Shown: positions 13,797 to 15,926 of the stretch, one piece after another | Numbering within the stretch: position 1 is the first letter of the stretch | Layout of the letters: every line of letters begins with the position of its first letter | Assembly: GCA_040514265.1 (NCBI GenBank) | Contig: JBEVCD010000002.1 | Location: 1-15,926 of the forward strand | Direction of reading: 5' to 3' | Origin: WYZ-LMO2 sp040514265 | GTDB taxonomy: Archaea; Halobacteriota; Archaeoglobi; Archaeoglobales; Archaeoglobaceae | DNA: 15,926 nt | The notes under the pieces: model-generated | What the model saw: the letters and a program-made list of their open reading frames with translations, nothing else | Database searches by the model: none | Told to the model about the DNA's origin: nothing | Translations under genes and position numbers: made by a program

Positions 13797-15466
13797 AGAA
13801 CGGAATAGTTGTGGACCCAAAGAACGGGATCAAGGGCGAAAAAATGGATATATTCGTTAAAGACGGAAAGATCGTCGAAGAGAGCGAGGTTAAGAAGGAG
13901 GAGTGTAAAGTAATAGACGCCAGCGGAAAGCTCGTCGTGGCTGGCGGAGTGGATATGCACGCTCACATCGCTGGCAGCAAGATCAACACCGGCAGGACGA
14001 TGCGTCCCGAAGAGATGCGCGTCGTAAGGCTCGTTGCGAACAAGTTCAGAGCTGCAGTGGGAAGGGTTCTGCTCACGTCTCCGGCTATAGGTTACGAATA
14101 CGCAAAAATGGGTTACACGACAGCAGTTGAAGCCGCTTCACCACCCATAGGTTCATTGCACACCCACGAGGAGCTCGACGCAATTCCGATGGTCGACAAA
14201 GCCGCTCTGCCGGTTTTCGGAAACTGGCACTTCGTGTTCAAGTTCGTGGAGGAGAAGAACATAGAGAAGCTCAAAGCCTTCATAGCCTGGGCTATCGAGA
14301 GGACCAAAGGATTCGGCGTGAAGGTCGTGAACCCCGGAGGCGTCGAAGCCTGGATGTATGGCGGAAACGTTCGAAGCCTCGACGATCAGGTGCCCGGCTA
14401 CAACGTCACGCCGCGCGAAATAATCACGTCGCTGATTCAGGCGACTGAGGAGCTTCAGCTTCCGCACTCGGTGCACCTGCACTGCAACAATCTTGGGGTT
14501 CCGGGCAACTACGAGACTACGGTCGAGTCGATAAAGCTGGCTTCGAAGTTCAGCAACGACAGGAGACAAGTGCTGCACGTAACTCATGTGCAGTTCAACG
14601 CCTACGCCGGAAGCAGCTGGAGGGACGTCGCGAGCGGGGCTGAGGAGATAGCGAAGACCGTCAACTCTCTCGGGAACGTGACGATAGACATGGGGCAGCC
14701 GATCTTCGGACATGCGACCGCCATGACCGGCGACGCTCCGTTCCAGTTCACGCTCCACAGGCTGCTCGGGCAGAAGTGGAGCAACAAGGACAGCGAGATC
14801 GAGGGCGGAGCGGGCATAGTTCCGCTGGTGTATTTGCCCAAGAATCCCGTTCACGCTCTTCAGTGGGCTATAGGGCTCGAACTCGGTCTGCTCGTTGACA
14901 GCGACAAGGTCGTCATAACGACTGACTATCCGAACGGCGGACCGTTCACGGAGTACGCATACATAATGGCGATGCTCATGAGCAGGAAGATGAGGGAGGG
15001 CGAGCTGCAGCGCGTCAGCCCCTACGTGCAGAAAGCTTCGAATCTGCCGGCTATAGACACCGAAAGAACACTTGAGGAAGTTATACACATGACCCGCTCC
15101 CTGCCGGCGAAGATCCTGGGTCTCGAAAACAAGGGGCACCTCGGAGTGGGAGCCGACGCCGACATAGCGATCTACGACATCAACCCGCTGGAAACGGACT
15201 TCAGCAACGACTACGAGAAGGTCTACAAAGCCCTGAAGGTTGCCGAGTACACGATAAAGGGCGGATCGATCGTCGTGAAGGACGGACAGCTGGTAGCGGA
15301 GGTCTGGGGCAGGACGTTCTGGGTGGATGCGAGGGGTAAAGTCAGCGTAGAGTCGATAAAGCCGGAACTCGAAGAGTTCTTCAGGAACTACTACAGCGTC
15401 GAACTCCAGAACTACGGCGTGGAGGAGAGGTGGATGAGGAAGCCCGAGAGGATCGTGGTGGGGTGA
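13784..15466 (+). CDS. fwdA: formylmethanofuran dehydrogenase subunit A (amidohydrolase)
   Basis: A 560-residue metal-dependent amidohydrolase. In the Fwd complex it condenses formate with methanofuran at a dinuclear zinc site, or hydrolyses formyl-methanofuran in the oxidative direction. Visible ligands are H59 and H61 in VDMHAHIAG, the lysine expected to be carboxylated, K180 in GVKVVNPGG, and D381 in TTDYPNGG. VHLHCNNLG and HVTHVQFNAY supply further histidines. I start at TTG because GGGGTGATC is then ideally placed; a GTG at 13775, overlapping the fwdB stop, would add three residues. Third gene of the operon, four bases before fwdC. Confidence 0.95.
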   Translation: MLWIKNGIVVDPKNGIKGEKMDIFVKDGKIVEESEVKKEECKVIDASGKLVVAGGVDMHAHIAGSKINTGRTMRPEEMRVVRLVANKFRAAVGRVLLTSPAIGYEYAKMGYTTAVEAASPPIGSLHTHEELDAIPMVDKAALPVFGNWHFVFKFVEEKNIEKLKAFIAWAIERTKGFGVKVVNPGGVEAWMYGGNVRSLDDQVPGYNVTPREIITSLIQATEELQLPHSVHLHCNNLGVPGNYETTVESIKLASKFSNDRRQVLHVTHVQFNAYAGSSWRDVASGAEEIAKTVNSLGNVTIDMGQPIFGHATAMTGDAPFQFTLHRLLGQKWSNKDSEIEGGAGIVPLVYLPKNPVHALQWAIGLELGLLVDSDKVVITTDYPNGGPFTEYAYIMAMLMSRKMREGELQRVSPYVQKASNLPAIDTERTLEEVIHMTRSLPAKILGLENKGHLGVGADADIAIYDINPLETDFSNDYEKVYKALKVAEYTIKGGSIVVKDGQLVAEVWGRTFWVDARGKVSVESIKPELEEFFRNYYSVELQNYGVEERWMRKPERIVVG

Positions 15467-15480
15467 TACCATGCTCACCC
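15461..15480 (+). promoter_or_regulatory. fwdC ribosome binding site within an inverted repeat around the start codon
   Basis: GGGTGA (15461-15466) is the Shine-Dalgarno for the ATG at 15471 and is the perfect reverse complement of TCACCC (15475-15480). A flanking G-T pair could extend the stem. The 8-base loop TACCATGC holds the start codon. Confidence 0.5.
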
Positions 15481-15926
15481 TCAAGCCGAAGATCGATTTC
15501 GAGGTGAGTGTTGAAGCCGAGCTGACGCCCGAGCTGGCGACGAAGAGCGTCGAGGAGATCGAGAACTTCGAGGTATACTATGGAAAGAAGAGGGTAAAGC
15601 TCGCGGAACTGTTCGAGATAAAAAAGGAGGGCGACGAGAAGAAGCTCGTCCTCGAAGGGGACTTCAGCAGGGTGAAGTGGATCGGTTGCGGAATGGAAGA
15701 CGGAGAAATAATAGTCAGGGGTAGCGTCGGCACGCACTGCGGGGCTTACATGAAGGGAGGGCGCATAGTCATCGAGGGTAACGCCGACGACTGGCTGGGG
15801 GCGGAGATGAAGGATGGAGAAATAATCGTCAAGGGTAACGCGGCAAACCTCGTGGGCTGCGCCTACTACGGCGATGTCGAGGGTATGAGCGGCGGCAGGA
15901 TAGTAATAGAAGGGCTGTCTCTTATA
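15471..15926 (+). CDS. fwdC: formylmethanofuran dehydrogenase subunit C, 3' end missing
   Basis: The first 148 or so residues of FwdC, a right-handed beta-helix subunit related to the C-terminal domain of glutamate synthase. FwdC holds FwdA in the complex and is usually about 260 residues. The repeating pattern is visible as EDGEIIVRGSVGTHCGAYMK, then GGRIVIEGNADDWLGAEMKD, then GEIIVKGNAANLVGCAYYGD, then GMSGGRIVIEG. The start is the ATG four bases after GGGTGA and four bases after the fwdA stop. The last four codons read LSLI where the family has a glycine-rich turn; those 12 bases match a sequencing adapter, so reliable coding sequence ends at 15914. Confidence 0.92.
   Translation, partial: MLTLKPKIDFEVSVEAELTPELATKSVEEIENFEVYYGKKRVKLAELFEIKKEGDEKKLVLEGDFSRVKWIGCGMEDGEIIVRGSVGTHCGAYMKGGRIVIEGNADDWLGAEMKDGEIIVKGNAANLVGCAYYGDVEGMSGGRIVIEGLSLI
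15915..15926 (+). other. probable Tn5/Nextera mosaic-end adapter remnant at the contig end
   Basis: The window ends with CTGTCTCTTATA, identical to the first 12 bases of the mosaic-end sequence seen when reads run through a Nextera (Tn5) fragment. It breaks the beta-helix repeat of fwdC exactly there. This is best read as untrimmed adapter, not genome. Confidence 0.85.

Noticed and set aside
14153..15484. Long open frame (443 codons) on the minus strand over fwdA
   Set aside because: It lies wholly opposite a well-recognised fwdA, has no family motifs, is rich in Arg, His and Leu as expected of an antisense shadow, and has no promoter or Shine-Dalgarno.
15911..15926. FwdC naturally ending in or passing through LSLI
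   Set aside because: The bases match a transposase adapter exactly and break the beta-helix repeat, so an artefact is more likely than a real variation.
1..15926. tRNA or rRNA genes, CRISPR arrays, insertion sequences
   Set aside because: No gap between genes is long enough for an rRNA or array, no cloverleaf was recognised in the gaps, and no transposase or terminal repeats were seen.

Overview
The window reads as one end of an archaeal contig, most likely from Archaeoglobi (Archaeoglobus, Ferroglobus or Geoglobus type). The reasons are the combination of SepCysS (tRNA-dependent cysteine synthesis, typical of methanogens and Archaeoglobales), a D-B-A-C formylmethanofuran dehydrogenase operon, a tungsten aldehyde:ferredoxin oxidoreductase, archaeal NAC and archaeal TrkA/TrkH. 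TATA boxes sit at an almost fixed distance before many start codons. The genus is inferred from gene content only; no search was run. Gene density is very high: most neighbours overlap or are a few bases apart, and no gene-free stretch reaches 300 bases.

Left part (1-6664, plus strand): the last codons of an acyl-CoA synthetase-like protein; pscS (SepCysS); a small archaeal type IV pilin-like protein; then a tightly overlapping run of AOR-family oxidoreductase, tatC, trkA and trkH. The trk pair is a complete potassium uptake system (RCK regulator plus channel-like subunit).

Middle (6633-11386): hisS on the minus strand converges on and overlaps trkH. It is divergent from a calcineurin-like phosphoesterase relative that has lost nearly all metal ligands. 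Then come nac, a TrmI-type tRNA m1A methyltransferase, a Cys-rich DUF116 protein and a METTL5-like methyltransferase. This run is rich in translation and RNA-modification genes. A minus-strand Lrp/AsnC-type regulator with an added C-terminal cysteine cluster closes it, converging on the METTL5-like gene.

Right part (11457-15926): a HAD phosphatase divergent from the Lrp gene, then fwdD-fwdB-fwdA-fwdC. This tungsten/molybdenum enzyme interconverts CO2 and formylmethanofuran, and in sulfate-reducing archaea it is the last step of C1 oxidation. fwdC runs off the window. The last 12 bases equal the start of the Tn5/Nextera mosaic-end adapter, so the true genomic sequence probably stops at 15914.

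Non-coding structure: six genes have a TATA-like box centred about 25 bases before the start codon, implying leaderless mRNAs. The fwd genes instead use a GGTGA Shine-Dalgarno, and at three of the four fwd starts that element lies in a short inverted repeat with the start codon in the loop. A 9-bp perfect inverted repeat brackets the divergent hisS/phosphoesterase-like promoters. I found no RNA gene, CRISPR array or insertion sequence.
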